This document shows, piece by piece, positions 16,612-25,600 of a DNA stretch of 64,000 nucleotides. Each line of letters opens with the position of its first letter. Position 1 is the first letter of the stretch. A program made the translations under genes and the position numbers. The DNA comes from CAVTHW01 sp963734625 (GTDB taxonomy: Bacteria > Acidobacteriota > Terriglobia > Bryobacterales > Bryobacteraceae): assembly GCA_963734625.1 (NCBI GenBank), contig CAVTHW010000007.1:9236-73235 (forward strand), written 5' to 3'. The notes below the pieces were generated by a model. The model saw only the letters and a program-made list of their open reading frames with translations. It searched no databases and was not told the origin of the DNA.

Positions 16612-17970
16612 ATGCGTGCAATGTGGAAAAGCGCGCTCATGCTGGGTGTGTTTGCATCGGCGGCGCTGCCGTGCCTCGCGCAACTGCATCAGTACAAGCC
16701 CGGATTCAATCTCTTCACGCGGGATCAAGACGTCCAATTGGGCAAGGAGGCGGCGGGAGAGATCGAGAAGCAGGCGGAGGTAATCGACAACAAGGAACTG
16801 ACCGCCTACATCAACTCGATCGGGAGCAAGCTTGCCGCCCAACCGCAGGCGGACAAGTACCCTTACACGTTCAAGGTGGTCAACGATAAGAGCATCAACG
16901 CATTCGCCCTGCCGGGAGGGCCGGCCTTCGTGCACAGCGGACTGATCGCGGCCGTGGACAACGAGGCTCAGTTGGCCGGCGTGCTCGCGCACGAGATCAC
17001 CCATGTGGCCCTGCGGCACGGTACGAATCAGGCCACGAGGGCGAACCTGATCCAGTTGCCCGCAGTACTCGCCAGCAAGGTAGCGGGTACTGACTCCATG
17101 CTGGGAAAACTCGGCCAGATTGGAATCGGGCTGGGCGCGAACTCCGTTCTGCTGAAGTTCTCGCGCACGGCCGAGACCCAGGCCGACCTGGTTGGCGCGC
17201 AGATCGCTGCGCAGGCCGGCTACAACCCGATCGAGATGGCCCGCTTCTTCCAGAAGCTCGAGGCCGAGGGTGGCGCCCGTGGGCCCCAGTTTCTCTCGGA
17301 CCATCCCAACCCCGGCAATCGCATGAAAGCGATCGAGGACGAAATCCGGTACATGCCGCAGCGAAGCTACGGAGCCGAGACGGGCCAGTTGGCGCGCATG
17401 AAGGCCATCGTCGCGAAATTGCCGCCTCCGAAGAAAGCGCCTGCGCAGAGCGGATCTTCGGCCTCTCTTTCTATTCCTGAAAGCAGGCCCTCCGGCCGCA
17501 TGCAGCAGTACCAAGGCAAGGAATTCAGCCTCTCCTATCCCGACAACTGGAAGCCGTTCGCCAGTCAGAACTCACCGGGTGTCACCTTTGCACCTCTGTC
17601 GGGCGTACAGGAGTCAGAGGGGACCATCGTGGGCTACGGCGCAGTCCTCAACTACTACAAGCCAAGAGAGGCGAACGCCAGCCTGTGGCAGGCGACGGAT
17701 GAATTCGTGTCCGTGCTGAAATCCGCGGATCCCCGCATGCGGGCCGGCCGGGATATGCCGCGAGAAGTCGCTTTCGGCGGCAGGAACGCCATCGTGACGA
17801 CCCTGTACTCCGATTCAATTTTTCAAGGCCAGCCTGAGGTGGATCTGCTGGTTACACTGGCCCACCCGAACGGGATCCTCTTCATCGTCTGTGTCGCGCC
17901 GGAGAGCGAGGAGCAATACGCGACTGACGCCTTCGATCAAATGCTTCAGTCCATGCGTTTCCGTTTCTGA
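16612..17970 (+). CDS. M48-family metalloprotease with extra C-terminal domain
   Basis: 452 residues from an ATG with AAGGAGG upstream. The signal peptide (MRAMWKSALMLGVFASAALP) directs export. The M48 domain (about 30-265) has the zinc site AHEITHVALRHG and a downstream glutamate in RTAETQADLVGAQIA; the metal-dependent protease acts in the periplasm, as in BepA/LoiP-type quality control. A low-complexity linker leads to a 150-residue C-terminal domain (about 298-452) starting QYQGKEFSLSYPDNW. This domain is clearly related to the end of the protein encoded at 21419-22684. Confidence 0.88.
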   Translation: MRAMWKSALMLGVFASAALPCLAQLHQYKPGFNLFTRDQDVQLGKEAAGEIEKQAEVIDNKELTAYINSIGSKLAAQPQADKYPYTFKVVNDKSINAFALPGGPAFVHSGLIAAVDNEAQLAGVLAHEITHVALRHGTNQATRANLIQLPAVLASKVAGTDSMLGKLGQIGIGLGANSVLLKFSRTAETQADLVGAQIAAQAGYNPIEMARFFQKLEAEGGARGPQFLSDHPNPGNRMKAIEDEIRYMPQRSYGAETGQLARMKAIVAKLPPPKKAPAQSGSSASLSIPESRPSGRMQQYQGKEFSLSYPDNWKPFASQNSPGVTFAPLSGVQESEGTIVGYGAVLNYYKPREANASLWQATDEFVSVLKSADPRMRAGRDMPREVAFGGRNAIVTTLYSDSIFQGQPEVDLLVTLAHPNGILFIVCVAPESEEQYATDAFDQMLQSMRFRF

Positions 17971-18091
17971 GGGGGCCAGGTTCCACGTCAAAGACGTGCG
18001 TTTGTGCGGCTCTAGAATGGGCTGCGGGTGGTATACTGAGGACGGCCGGACGGCCATGAAGGGAATCTCAGATCAAACTAGGGGGGTGCCC

Positions 18092-18865
18092 ATGCTATCA
18101 AGCCGATTCAAGAGCCTAATCCTCCTTTCTATGGCCTGCGTGCTGCTCGCGCAGGCGCCGATAGACAACGAAGGCGTGATCAAGCTCGTAAAGTCCGGGA
18201 TGACGGAGGACATGATCATCAGCGTGATCCAGCAGCAACCAGGCAGCTATATTCTTGGCGCCGATGATTTCGTCACACTCAAAGCGGCTGGCGTTTCGGA
18301 GAAGATCATCGGGGCGATGCTGGACAAGAAGAAGGGTGAGTTGGCTCCAGGCGCTCAAGTTGGTTCCGCCGCGGGAGTCGCCGCTCCCAGCCAACGGGCT
18401 ACGATCTCCGGGCCCGGTCTCTACTACAAGAAAGGCAACGAGTACTTCGAGTTGCTGACTGAGGACGTCGAGTGGAAGACCAGCGGCGCGATGAAGAACA
18501 TCGTCAGTGCCGGAATCGTCAAGAAGGATCTCAAGGGCGCGGTTATCGGTCCGAGCAGCCGCAACTTCCTGACCAACCCAATGGAAATTATCTTGTTTCC
18601 CTCCAGCGGCGTTACCGTAAACTCATACATTCTGCTCCCGATGAAGCCCAAGGCTGGAATACGGGAGTTCAACGTGGGGCCGGTCAATCAGAAAAGCGGC
18701 GTCGCCAAGGGGGCGCTTCCGTTCGGTGTGGAGAAGGTCGGCGAGAACATGTTTCGTATGGTCTTGCAGACTCCCCTGGCGCCGGGCGAATACGGGATTC
18801 TCACAGCGACGCCGTCGGACGCCTCCACGGGTAATACCAAGATGCACACGTTTCGCATCCTGTAG
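18092..18865 (+). CDS. secreted hypothetical protein
   Basis: 257 residues. I place the start at the ATG at 18092, where a signal peptide begins (MLSSRFKSLILLSMACVLLAQ). Near the N-terminus is a helical segment, EGVIKLVKSGMTEDMIISVI, followed by GSYILGADDFVTLKAAGVSE. This type of small helical repeat is frequent in acidobacterial exported proteins and has no known function. The C-terminal part looks beta-rich (YYKKGNEYFELLTEDVEW onward). No enzyme motif is seen. Confidence 0.72.
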   Translation: MLSSRFKSLILLSMACVLLAQAPIDNEGVIKLVKSGMTEDMIISVIQQQPGSYILGADDFVTLKAAGVSEKIIGAMLDKKKGELAPGAQVGSAAGVAAPSQRATISGPGLYYKKGNEYFELLTEDVEWKTSGAMKNIVSAGIVKKDLKGAVIGPSSRNFLTNPMEIILFPSSGVTVNSYILLPMKPKAGIREFNVGPVNQKSGVAKGALPFGVEKVGENMFRMVLQTPLAPGEYGILTATPSDASTGNTKMHTFRIL

Positions 18866-18918
18866 GCTTTCACCCGTCAATACGCCCAGGCGCCCGGCAC
18901 TTTCTTCCGCCTCTTGCA

Positions 18919-19035
18919 ATGGGGAATCCGGCCGTTTGCGGACAATTGCGGGACTATGCACCGACCCCGCGCAGCAACAACGCCATGGCCGTGATCCGCA
19001 TCGACGATCCCCAAAGTGGCTCGGGGGGCTTACCA
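18919..19035 (+). pseudogene. broken partial copy of the 21419-22684 gene
   Basis: Two blocks match the intact gene downstream almost exactly. GGCCGTTTGCGGACAATTGC corresponds to about 21593-21612, and a block from GACCCCGCGCAGCAACAACG to GGCTCGGGGG corresponds to about 21650-21790. Roughly 90 bases between the blocks are missing, and no start codon or downstream part is present. It is a deleted relic lying just before the insertion element. Confidence 0.75.
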
Positions 19036-19284
19036 ATCGCGTGCGAGCGATCGAGAACTAACCCAACTTCCGCACCACCACTGACCGGTGGGGTCGGTTT
19101 TCTGGCGGTTTCGATTCAGGCTGCGATTCAACTCCTTCGTTTTCAGTCATGAGGTCTGGATAACGCTGAAATAGTGACTACTAGTAGGGGCAATAGATTG
19201 CCGACAGTCTCGATCCAATATCGATATATAGTGATTATTTCTCTTGACTCTTCCGGTCTTCTCGTTTTTAATAGTGTCTAGAGT

Positions 19285-21161
19285 ATGTATATCCGCAAAG
19301 CTTCGCGGACCGTTCACGGCAAGACCTACTTCAACTACCTCCTTGTCGAAAGCCACCTCACCCCCAAAGGCCCCCGCCAGAAGATCATCTGCTCGCTCGG
19401 CGACCTCTCTCCGCGTCCCAAGGAGCAATGGCTCGAGCTGGCCCGCAAGCTGGAGAACGCCCTCACCGGCCAGCAGGATCTGTTCGCCTCCGCCAGCCCC
19501 GATCCTGAATTGGAAACGCTCGTCGCCAAGGTGAAGGCCGGGCCCCGCCGGCGCCGCGCCCAGCAGGATCAACAGGCGCTGGCCACCAGCGTCGAACCCG
19601 GCGAGGAAAAGATCGCCGTGTTGACCGGCGCCGTGCGCAGCGAGCAATCGCGCGAGGCCGGGCCGGTCCACGTGGGCTACCAGTTCTGGCAGCGGCTCGG
19701 ATCGACGCGATTCTGCAGGAAGCGGGCCTGGGGGAGCGGGCACGTCAGTTGACCTGCACGATGACCCTCAATCGCTTGATCCATCCCGCCAGTGAGTTGG
19801 CCATGCCGGAGTGGATTCGCACCACGGCGCTGCCCGACATTCTCGGGGTGGACTTTCAGGACTTAGCCGAAGACGCGCTGTATCGCAATCTCGACAAGCT
19901 GCATCCGCGCCGCAACCAGATCGAAGCGGCTCTGGCCGAGCGCGAGCGGAACCTGTTTGACCTGGATCAAACGGTGTTTCTCTACGACGTCACTTCAACC
20001 TACTTTGAGGGCCGTGCGCTGGCCAACCCGAAAGCCCAGCGGGGGTACTCGCGGGACCATCGCGGCGACTGCAAACAGGTGCTGGTGGGACTGGCGGTGA
20101 ACCGGGACGGGTTTCCGCTGGCGCACGAAGTGATGGCCGGGAACCGGCACGACTCGACGACGCTGGAGGAGATGCTCGCCGCGCTCGACCAGCGGGTGGG
20201 GCTGAGAAGCGGCCAGACGGTGGTGGTGGACCGGGGCATGTCGGGCGAGGAGAATCTGGAGAAGATCCGGGCGCGAGGCCTGCACTATCTGGTGGCCGCG
20301 CCCTATAGCGAGCGGCACGAATGGGTGGAGGAGTTTCAAGACGCGGCGGAGTTTGAAGAAGTGCGGCGGGAGCCGTCGCCGCGCAACCCGTTCCAGAAAA
20401 AATCGACGATTCAGGTAAAGCTGCGCCAAGCGGGCGGCGAGACGCACGTGTTGTGTGTGAGCAGCGAGCGGAAGGAAAAGGACCGCGCGATCCGGCAGGC
20501 GCACGAAAAGCGGCTGGTGGCGGACTTGGCGAAACTGGAAAAGCGCGTGGCCAAGGGCAAGGGGAAAGGGACCAAGCCGGAAGAGGTGCAGCAGTCCATC
20601 GGGCGGCTCAGGGAGCGCTACTCGCGGGTGGCGCGTTACTACCGGATGGAGTACGACGCCCGGGCCAAGACGTTTCATTACAGTCTGGATGAGGCCAAGC
20701 GGGCGCAGGCCGAGAAGCTCGACGGGAGTTACTTACTGAAGACCGACCGCGAGGACCTCAGCGCGGACGAGGCCTGGCGAATCTACATTCTGCTGACGCG
20801 CGCGGAGGCGGCGTTTCGCACGCTCAAGTCGCCGCTGGGTGAGCGGCCGGTTTTTCATCACAAGGAAGGCCGCGTGGAAGCGCACATATTCCTGTGCGTG
20901 CTGGCCTACCATTTGCTGATCTCGATCGAGAAGACGCTGCTCAACCAAGGCGTCCACACGTCCTGGGCCACGGTGCGTGAGACCCTGAAGACGCACCAGG
21001 TGAATACGATCGTGCTGCCCACCGACGGCGGCCTGGTGCTGCGCATCCGCAAGGGCACCACCCCGGAACCGGTGCACCGCGAACTGTACGCGAAGCTGGG
21101 CATCGAGCCGGAGGTCATCCGGCCACGCAAGAACTGGACGCGAGAGGAGACCGCAAAATAG
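19285..21161 (+). pseudogene. IS1634-family transposase, frameshifted as read
   Basis: The N-terminal frame (19285-19752) begins MYIRKASRTVHGKTYFNYLL, a hallmark of the family, and includes LTPKGPRQKIICSLGDL. The rest (19749-21161) lies in another frame and holds the DDE catalytic region: FLYDVTSTYFEG, VVVDRGMSGEENL, and RAEAAFRTLKSPLGERPVFH. Joining the frames near 19705 (GGCTCGGATCGACGCG, one base missing) restores GLxIDAILQEAGLGERARQL, so a single-base deletion splits one gene of about 620 codons. This could be real inactivation or an assembly error. Confidence 0.85.
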
Positions 21162-21168
21162 TGACTGA

Positions 21169-21205
21169 AAAACGGACAAGTCCTTGCTTTTCAATGGTCC
21201 GTTTT
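21169..21205 (+). terminator. hairpin after the transposase
   Basis: AAAACGGAC (21169-21177) pairs with GTCCGTTTT (21197-21205), leaving a 19-base loop; the stem ends in four T. It lies 8 bases after the transposase stop and inside the element's right end. Confidence 0.5.
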
Positions 21206-21257
21206 CAAAAACGCGGAAGTTGGGCTAAATCCCGTACATGGAATCGCCGGCGTGCTT

Positions 21258-21285
21258 GTGGGGCAGTCTGAAAGCCTGACCCCAC
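21258..21285. repeat. single-arm version of the GTGGGG/CCCCAC element
   Basis: 28 bases bounded by GTGGGG and CCCCAC. Read on the minus strand it begins GTGGGGTCAGGCTTTCAG, the same as the first arm of the four-arm element at 10267, then closes directly with CTGCCCCAC. It appears to be a minimal unit of that repeat. Confidence 0.65.
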
Positions 21286-21418
21286 GTGGGCACTCTGTCT
21301 TTGCTGCTGAATCACGCTGGCGTCCACTTTTGTGTCGCGCCGTCGGCTCACATACTCCAAGGCCTGTAGGAGAGCTATTATGCGAAGAGGAACGGTTTCT
21401 ACCGCTGGAGAGAACGTC

Positions 21419-22684
21419 ATGAAACAATGTCTGAAATGGCTGGCACTGTTCACAGTGGTCTTTGCCGCGCAGGCGCAGGTCCCCGACCAGGTTCGGCGGG
21501 CCACGATTAGCGGATCGGGCGGCACCTCGGGAAAATGCTACATCGAGGTGCGCGTCGATATTACAGCCGAAATCGATATATACGGGGACTCCGGCCGTTT
21601 GCGGACAATTGCGGGACAGCCCGCCACCTGGACCCGTTTTGAATGCACCGACCCCTTGCCTTACCTCGTGACGGATTTCCGTTTTCGGGGAATCGATGGA
21701 CGCGGCAATCCGAGAGTGGTTCAGGACCCGCGCAGCAACAACGCCATGGCCGTGATCCGCATCGACGATCCGCAAAATGGCTCGGGGGCTTACGCCTTCG
21801 ACGTCGAATGGAGTGGTGCGTCCGGCGGCGCCCCCACCGGCGGCTTCGAAACCGGCGGCAGCGGCGTGCTTTTTCCCCGCGCCGGTGCGAATCGCAGATT
21901 ATCCGCCGAGCGCGCAATCGAACTCTGCAGCGCCGAAGTGCGCACGCGTGGCGAACGCGATTATGGGCTGCGCAACGTTGAGGTCACTGCTGCCGCCGTC
22001 GACACCAACCAGGGACGGCGCGACTGGATCACTGGAACCATCAGCCAAGGCGCCAGCATTCTCGTCCGCGGTAGTGGGTACCGCTTCAACTGCGCGGTAG
22101 ACTACAACTCCGGCCAGGTAAGCTCAATCGAGATCCTGCGGCCCGACGGCAGAGCCCTGCAACCTGGCGCCATGTCAGGCACGTATAACGCTAACATCCC
22201 CACCCGCCAATTGCTGCAGTACCAAGGCCGGGATTTCAACCTCTCCTACCCCGGCGACTGGAGGCTTGAGTCTGACCGGGCTTCCTCGGGCGTCAGAATC
22301 GCCCCTCCCTCCGGAATTCAGCAGACCGAAGACGGATTGGTAGTGGGGTATGGAGCGATTGTGGCCTATTACCGCCCGAGAGCTTCTAATGCCAGCTTGT
22401 GGCAGGCGACGGACGAGTTCATTTCCCAACTGCGGAGCGCGGACCCCAGCATGCGCGCCGGTCGGGAAATGCCCAGTGAGATCAGAATCGGTGGGAAGAT
22501 CGCGATCGTGACGATGCTATACACCAATTCGATCTATCAGGGCCAGACTGAGGTGGACCGTCTGGTCACCGTGGCCCACCCGAACGGGATCCTCTATTTC
22601 ATATTCATCGCGCCTGAGAGAGCGGGCCAGGAGGCGAGCGGCGTCTACGACCAGATGCTTCAGTCCATGCGTTTCCGCTTCTGA
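21419..22684 (+). CDS. secreted protein sharing a domain with the M48 protease
   Basis: 421 residues from the ATG at 21419 (GGAGAG upstream; an in-frame ATG at 21380 is less likely). Signal peptide: MKQCLKWLALFTVVFAAQAQ. The N-terminal 150 residues are beta-rich, with KCYIEVRVDITAEIDIYGDS and NNAMAVIRIDDPQNGSGAYA. A middle part resembles a small periplasmic domain (YRFNCAVDYNSGQVSSIEI). The last 155 residues (from QYQGRDFNLSYPGDW to QMLQSMRFRF) closely parallel the C-terminal domain of the protein at 16612-17970, including NASLWQATDEF and VTVAHPNGIL. Function unknown; probably periplasmic. Confidence 0.78.
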   Translation: MKQCLKWLALFTVVFAAQAQVPDQVRRATISGSGGTSGKCYIEVRVDITAEIDIYGDSGRLRTIAGQPATWTRFECTDPLPYLVTDFRFRGIDGRGNPRVVQDPRSNNAMAVIRIDDPQNGSGAYAFDVEWSGASGGAPTGGFETGGSGVLFPRAGANRRLSAERAIELCSAEVRTRGERDYGLRNVEVTAAAVDTNQGRRDWITGTISQGASILVRGSGYRFNCAVDYNSGQVSSIEILRPDGRALQPGAMSGTYNANIPTRQLLQYQGRDFNLSYPGDWRLESDRASSGVRIAPPSGIQQTEDGLVVGYGAIVAYYRPRASNASLWQATDEFISQLRSADPSMRAGREMPSEIRIGGKIAIVTMLYTNSIYQGQTEVDRLVTVAHPNGILYFIFIAPERAGQEASGVYDQMLQSMRFRF

Positions 22685-22707
22685 CGCGCGCCCGGGTTCG
22701 CGGGTGG

Positions 22708-23679
22708 CTAAGTTTCGGTAGAGAGGCTTGAGCGGACGATCCGCCCAAACGAAGTGGGTGCGTATCTCTGGACGATGAGCGGGGTGTTGTGCCAGCTCCA
22801 CGCCGTCCAGCCCATTTGAAGGCTATCGAAATAGCGGGCGAGCTGCTTACCCCATTTGAGATCACTTTCGGCGCCGCCCCATTCGCCCGCAAACACCGGC
22901 ACTTTAGCCGCAAGATGGCCGAAAGCCTTTGGCCAGTCGCTGCCTCTTATCGGATAGACATGGGTGGAGTAGACCAGGTGTGGAATGTCCATCGGCATCC
23001 CTCGCAAGTCATACCCCCAGTTGGTGCCGCTGACAAAAACTAGGGAATCGGGATTGACGTCGCGGATCGCGGCGATAAGTTTACGCGCCCATGGCTGCCA
23101 CTCCGCCATGGTCACGCGATAAAGATCGGCCGGGTAAGCCGTTCCGTCCTCACGGCTGAGCGGGTACGGGTCGTCGGGAAGTCGATCGTGCGGCTCATTG
23201 AAGATGTCGTACAGTACGGCCGGCTCGCCGCGGTAACGGCTGGCGAGCAGGTTCCACAATTCGATGGACTGCGTGTTTGGCAAGGGAGCGACGAAGTTGC
23301 GGTCCCCACCGTAGGTACGATCCGCATCCAGCCACTGTAAATCCAGCAGCGCGTAGGCGCCGAACCCGGAGGCCCAGCGGATCACTTGATCCAATGCCCT
23401 GAGATACGTGTCCGCCGTCCAACTACTCCGCCCACGCAAGACCCAGTCCTGGTTGAAAGGCAGGCGAATGATGTTCGCGCCCCACTCTGTGACGATTGTC
23501 CGGATTTCAGAGCGAGAGATTTCAGCCGCGGAAAGAAAGCCTTGCTCATCCGGCTCGGAGTATTCCAGTCCTGACCGGTTCAGGCCGCGGAGAAGGACAA
23601 CTGCCTTCGTGTCAGTCCTGACGATTCGGTTGCCTGAGGTCGTCAGGTGCGGCAACCCGTTCGAGAGTTCACCATCCAT
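22708..23679 (-). CDS. glycoside hydrolase family 5-like (cellulase type)
   Basis: About 323 residues of a TIM-barrel GH5-type glycosidase. The acid/base glutamate lies in LYDIFNEPHD and the nucleophile in VFAGEWGG. Other family signs are VLLRGLNRSGLEY, WGANIIRLPFNQ and YSTHVYP. Such enzymes cleave beta-1,4 glycans. I start it at MDGELSNG (23679, GAGG upstream), 10 bases after the M48 gene's stop, so the pair is co-transcribed. With this start there is no signal peptide; a longer frame exists but reads as antisense of the neighbour. Exact substrate cannot be told. Confidence 0.82.
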   Translation of the reverse strand: MDGELSNGLPHLTTSGNRIVRTDTKAVVLLRGLNRSGLEYSEPDEQGFLSAAEISRSEIRTIVTEWGANIIRLPFNQDWVLRGRSSWTADTYLRALDQVIRWASGFGAYALLDLQWLDADRTYGGDRNFVAPLPNTQSIELWNLLASRYRGEPAVLYDIFNEPHDRLPDDPYPLSREDGTAYPADLYRVTMAEWQPWARKLIAAIRDVNPDSLVFVSGTNWGYDLRGMPMDIPHLVYSTHVYPIRGSDWPKAFGHLAAKVPVFAGEWGGAESDLKWGKQLARYFDSLQMGWTAWSWHNTPLIVQRYAPTSFGRIVRSSLSTET

Positions 23680-23689
23680 CAAGCGCCTC

Positions 23690-25597
23690 TCAACGAAACT
23701 GACCGAGGAAAGGGTGATAGGTGTACACGGTCGAGAATGATTCGGGCAGTTTCCAGCGGCGGCGGATGATTTCGGCGGGCTGGAGGAACCATTCACCCAG
23801 CGGCCGGGCTCGATCCAGTCCATCGAACCAGCCCCAGGGCGGCCGGGACATGTTGGCTGCGCCAACCACGCCATTCAAAGCCGAGCCCATCACGTCGAGC
23901 CGGATGTGGCGCAGGACGTCTTCCTCGCCCTGGGCGAAGCGGGCGGAAACGACGCCATAGTCGTGCTCCTCACCGAAAGCCTCGTTCTTGCCCGAGCCAG
24001 CGTGAGTCCAGAAGCTCTCATAGGTTGGCAACAAATCGTATCCGACGGAGCGATCAGGTTTCGCTTCCGGATCCTCGGCCGCGCCAGAGAACACGTAAAC
24101 CATAAAGCCGCTCTCCGCCATGTTGCGCTGATCCGGATCGTCTCGCCAGGCCGCAATCCCGTGCCCCTTAGGCTCGACAAATAACCGGGGCCGGACGGCC
24201 TCCACCATGACCGGATCGCCGGAGAGCGAACTTCCGGGCGGCACGTACTTGAGGTAATTGTTGTGGGCCAGTGTCTCGACGAGCGTGAGCCGCGCCTGCG
24301 TGTAGTCCTCGCCATTCTTCTCGGCGACGACGAGGGCGCCCTCCAGGTCATTTTCGTGGGCCATCACGGCCTCGCTCGATCGGCCCGTGGGATCGTATTG
24401 GCCGCCGAAGTTAACACCCGTCCGCATGGCCTCGCTCAGCAGAGCGCCGCGCGTCTCGCCGCCTTTGTAATCGCGAGGATGGAAAGCGGCGTAGTGGATG
24501 AAGAAATGGGTGCGGCTCTCAAACACGGCGTAGTAGACGTATGCCTTCAACGGGTAGCGGCGATCTGCGGCATTGTTCCAGTTGTTGTCGCCGCGCCAGT
24601 CGCCGTCGAAGTCGAAGTTAGTGATGTAATCGAAGCGCGGCGAGGGTCCCAGGGCCTGGTGGAATTCAGGCGCGAAGCGGGCCGCGATGTCGCGGTCGCG
24701 GACCATGTTCCGGAAGCGAACTTCGGCCTCCGGTTCGGCGGGTGGTCGAGCCGCGGCAGCGATGGCAGCCGCCGCCTTGGCCGCTTCAACTTCGGGGCGG
24801 GGCAGGGCGGCCAACTGCTTCTTGACGTCGCGGAAAGCTGGAGTGTCGGCAACAGCCTTGGAATTCGTCGGGTAGCCGGCAATCAGGGTGGAGACGTTGC
24901 TCGACCGTTCGGCGGGGCTCGGGTGCGATGAGAAGAACTTCTGGACTGCGTTGGGCTGGCTCTTCTGGAGAACTGCCAGCTTTTCGAAGAAGCTAACCAT
25001 GCCCCGCGGTTGCAGGCTGGCGTCGTAAAGCATGCGCGCTCCCAGTCGGTCGGCCTCGCGCTCGGCCTGGCGGCTGAACTTCATGAAGACGCCGGTGGCG
25101 ACCATCTCAGCGGCGGTCTTGCCAATAGTCGAGGAAGCGCCGCGCCCGAGCAACCCTCCCAGTGCGCCCAGGCCGGTCTGGACCAGCCCGGCACGCATGG
25201 CTTGGTCCGCCCCATGGCGCGCTACAACATGTCCGATTTCGTGCGCCAGCACGCCGGCCAGTTCGTCCTGCGTCTCCGCCGCCTCAATCAACCCGCGGTT
25301 CACATAGACGAAGCCTCCCGGGAGCGCGAATGCGTTGATTTCAGGGCTGTCCACGACTTTGAAAGTGTACGTAATCCCCTTCCGAGTCGACTTCTGGACC
25401 AGAGATTGTCCCAGATCCCCGATGTACTTGACGACGGCGGGATCTTGGACGAGGATGATGTCCTTCTCGATCTCCCCGGCGGCCAGGCGGCCGAGTTCGA
25501 TCTCGTCCTTCTCGCTGAGGCTGAATGGGTTCTGGGCGAAGCCTATCGCGGGAATAGCGATTAGGACCAAAAGCCTCAGGGTGCGCCAGCTTGCCAC
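23690..25597 (-). CDS. M48 metalloprotease with large C-terminal domain
   Basis: 635 residues. The start is a GTG (25597) with GGAGG upstream, giving signal peptide VASWRTLRLLVLIAIPAIGF. The M48 domain (about 25-265) shows AHEIGHVVARHGADQ and, downstream, RQAEREADRLGARM. After an Ala/Pro-rich linker (about 290-320) comes a 310-residue region not found in ordinary M48 proteases. It has FDFDGDWRGDNNW, YYAVFESRTHFFIHYAAFHP, MAHENDLEGALVV and a final GWFDGLDRARPLGEW. The Asp/Asn-rich N-terminal loop could bind calcium. It is divergent from the antiporter gene and upstream of the GH5 gene. Confidence 0.87.
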   Translation of the reverse strand: MASWRTLRLLVLIAIPAIGFAQNPFSLSEKDEIELGRLAAGEIEKDIILVQDPAVVKYIGDLGQSLVQKSTRKGITYTFKVVDSPEINAFALPGGFVYVNRGLIEAAETQDELAGVLAHEIGHVVARHGADQAMRAGLVQTGLGALGGLLGRGASSTIGKTAAEMVATGVFMKFSRQAEREADRLGARMLYDASLQPRGMVSFFEKLAVLQKSQPNAVQKFFSSHPSPAERSSNVSTLIAGYPTNSKAVADTPAFRDVKKQLAALPRPEVEAAKAAAAIAAAARPPAEPEAEVRFRNMVRDRDIAARFAPEFHQALGPSPRFDYITNFDFDGDWRGDNNWNNAADRRYPLKAYVYYAVFESRTHFFIHYAAFHPRDYKGGETRGALLSEAMRTGVNFGGQYDPTGRSSEAVMAHENDLEGALVVAEKNGEDYTQARLTLVETLAHNNYLKYVPPGSSLSGDPVMVEAVRPRLFVEPKGHGIAAWRDDPDQRNMAESGFMVYVFSGAAEDPEAKPDRSVGYDLLPTYESFWTHAGSGKNEAFGEEHDYGVVSARFAQGEEDVLRHIRLDVMGSALNGVVGAANMSRPPWGWFDGLDRARPLGEWFLQPAEIIRRRWKLPESFSTVYTYHPFLGQFR

Positions 25598-25600
25598 GTT

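Larger units (their letters stand above)
19062..21224 (+). mobile_element. IS1634-type insertion sequence
   Basis: About 2.16 kb bounded by 12-base inverted repeats, CCCAACTTCCGC at 19062-19073 and its complement at 21213-21224, around a DDE transposase of IS1634 type. Outer bases are also partly symmetrical (ctAACCC against TTAGCCC). I could not identify a clear target-site duplication. The leader at 19074-19284 has no gene and is AT-richer than its surroundings. Confidence 0.7.

Noticed and set aside
14822..16621. 600-residue open frame antisense to the HerA-like ATPase
   Set aside because: Arg/His/Leu-rich sequence with no family features; a GC-driven shadow of the real gene.
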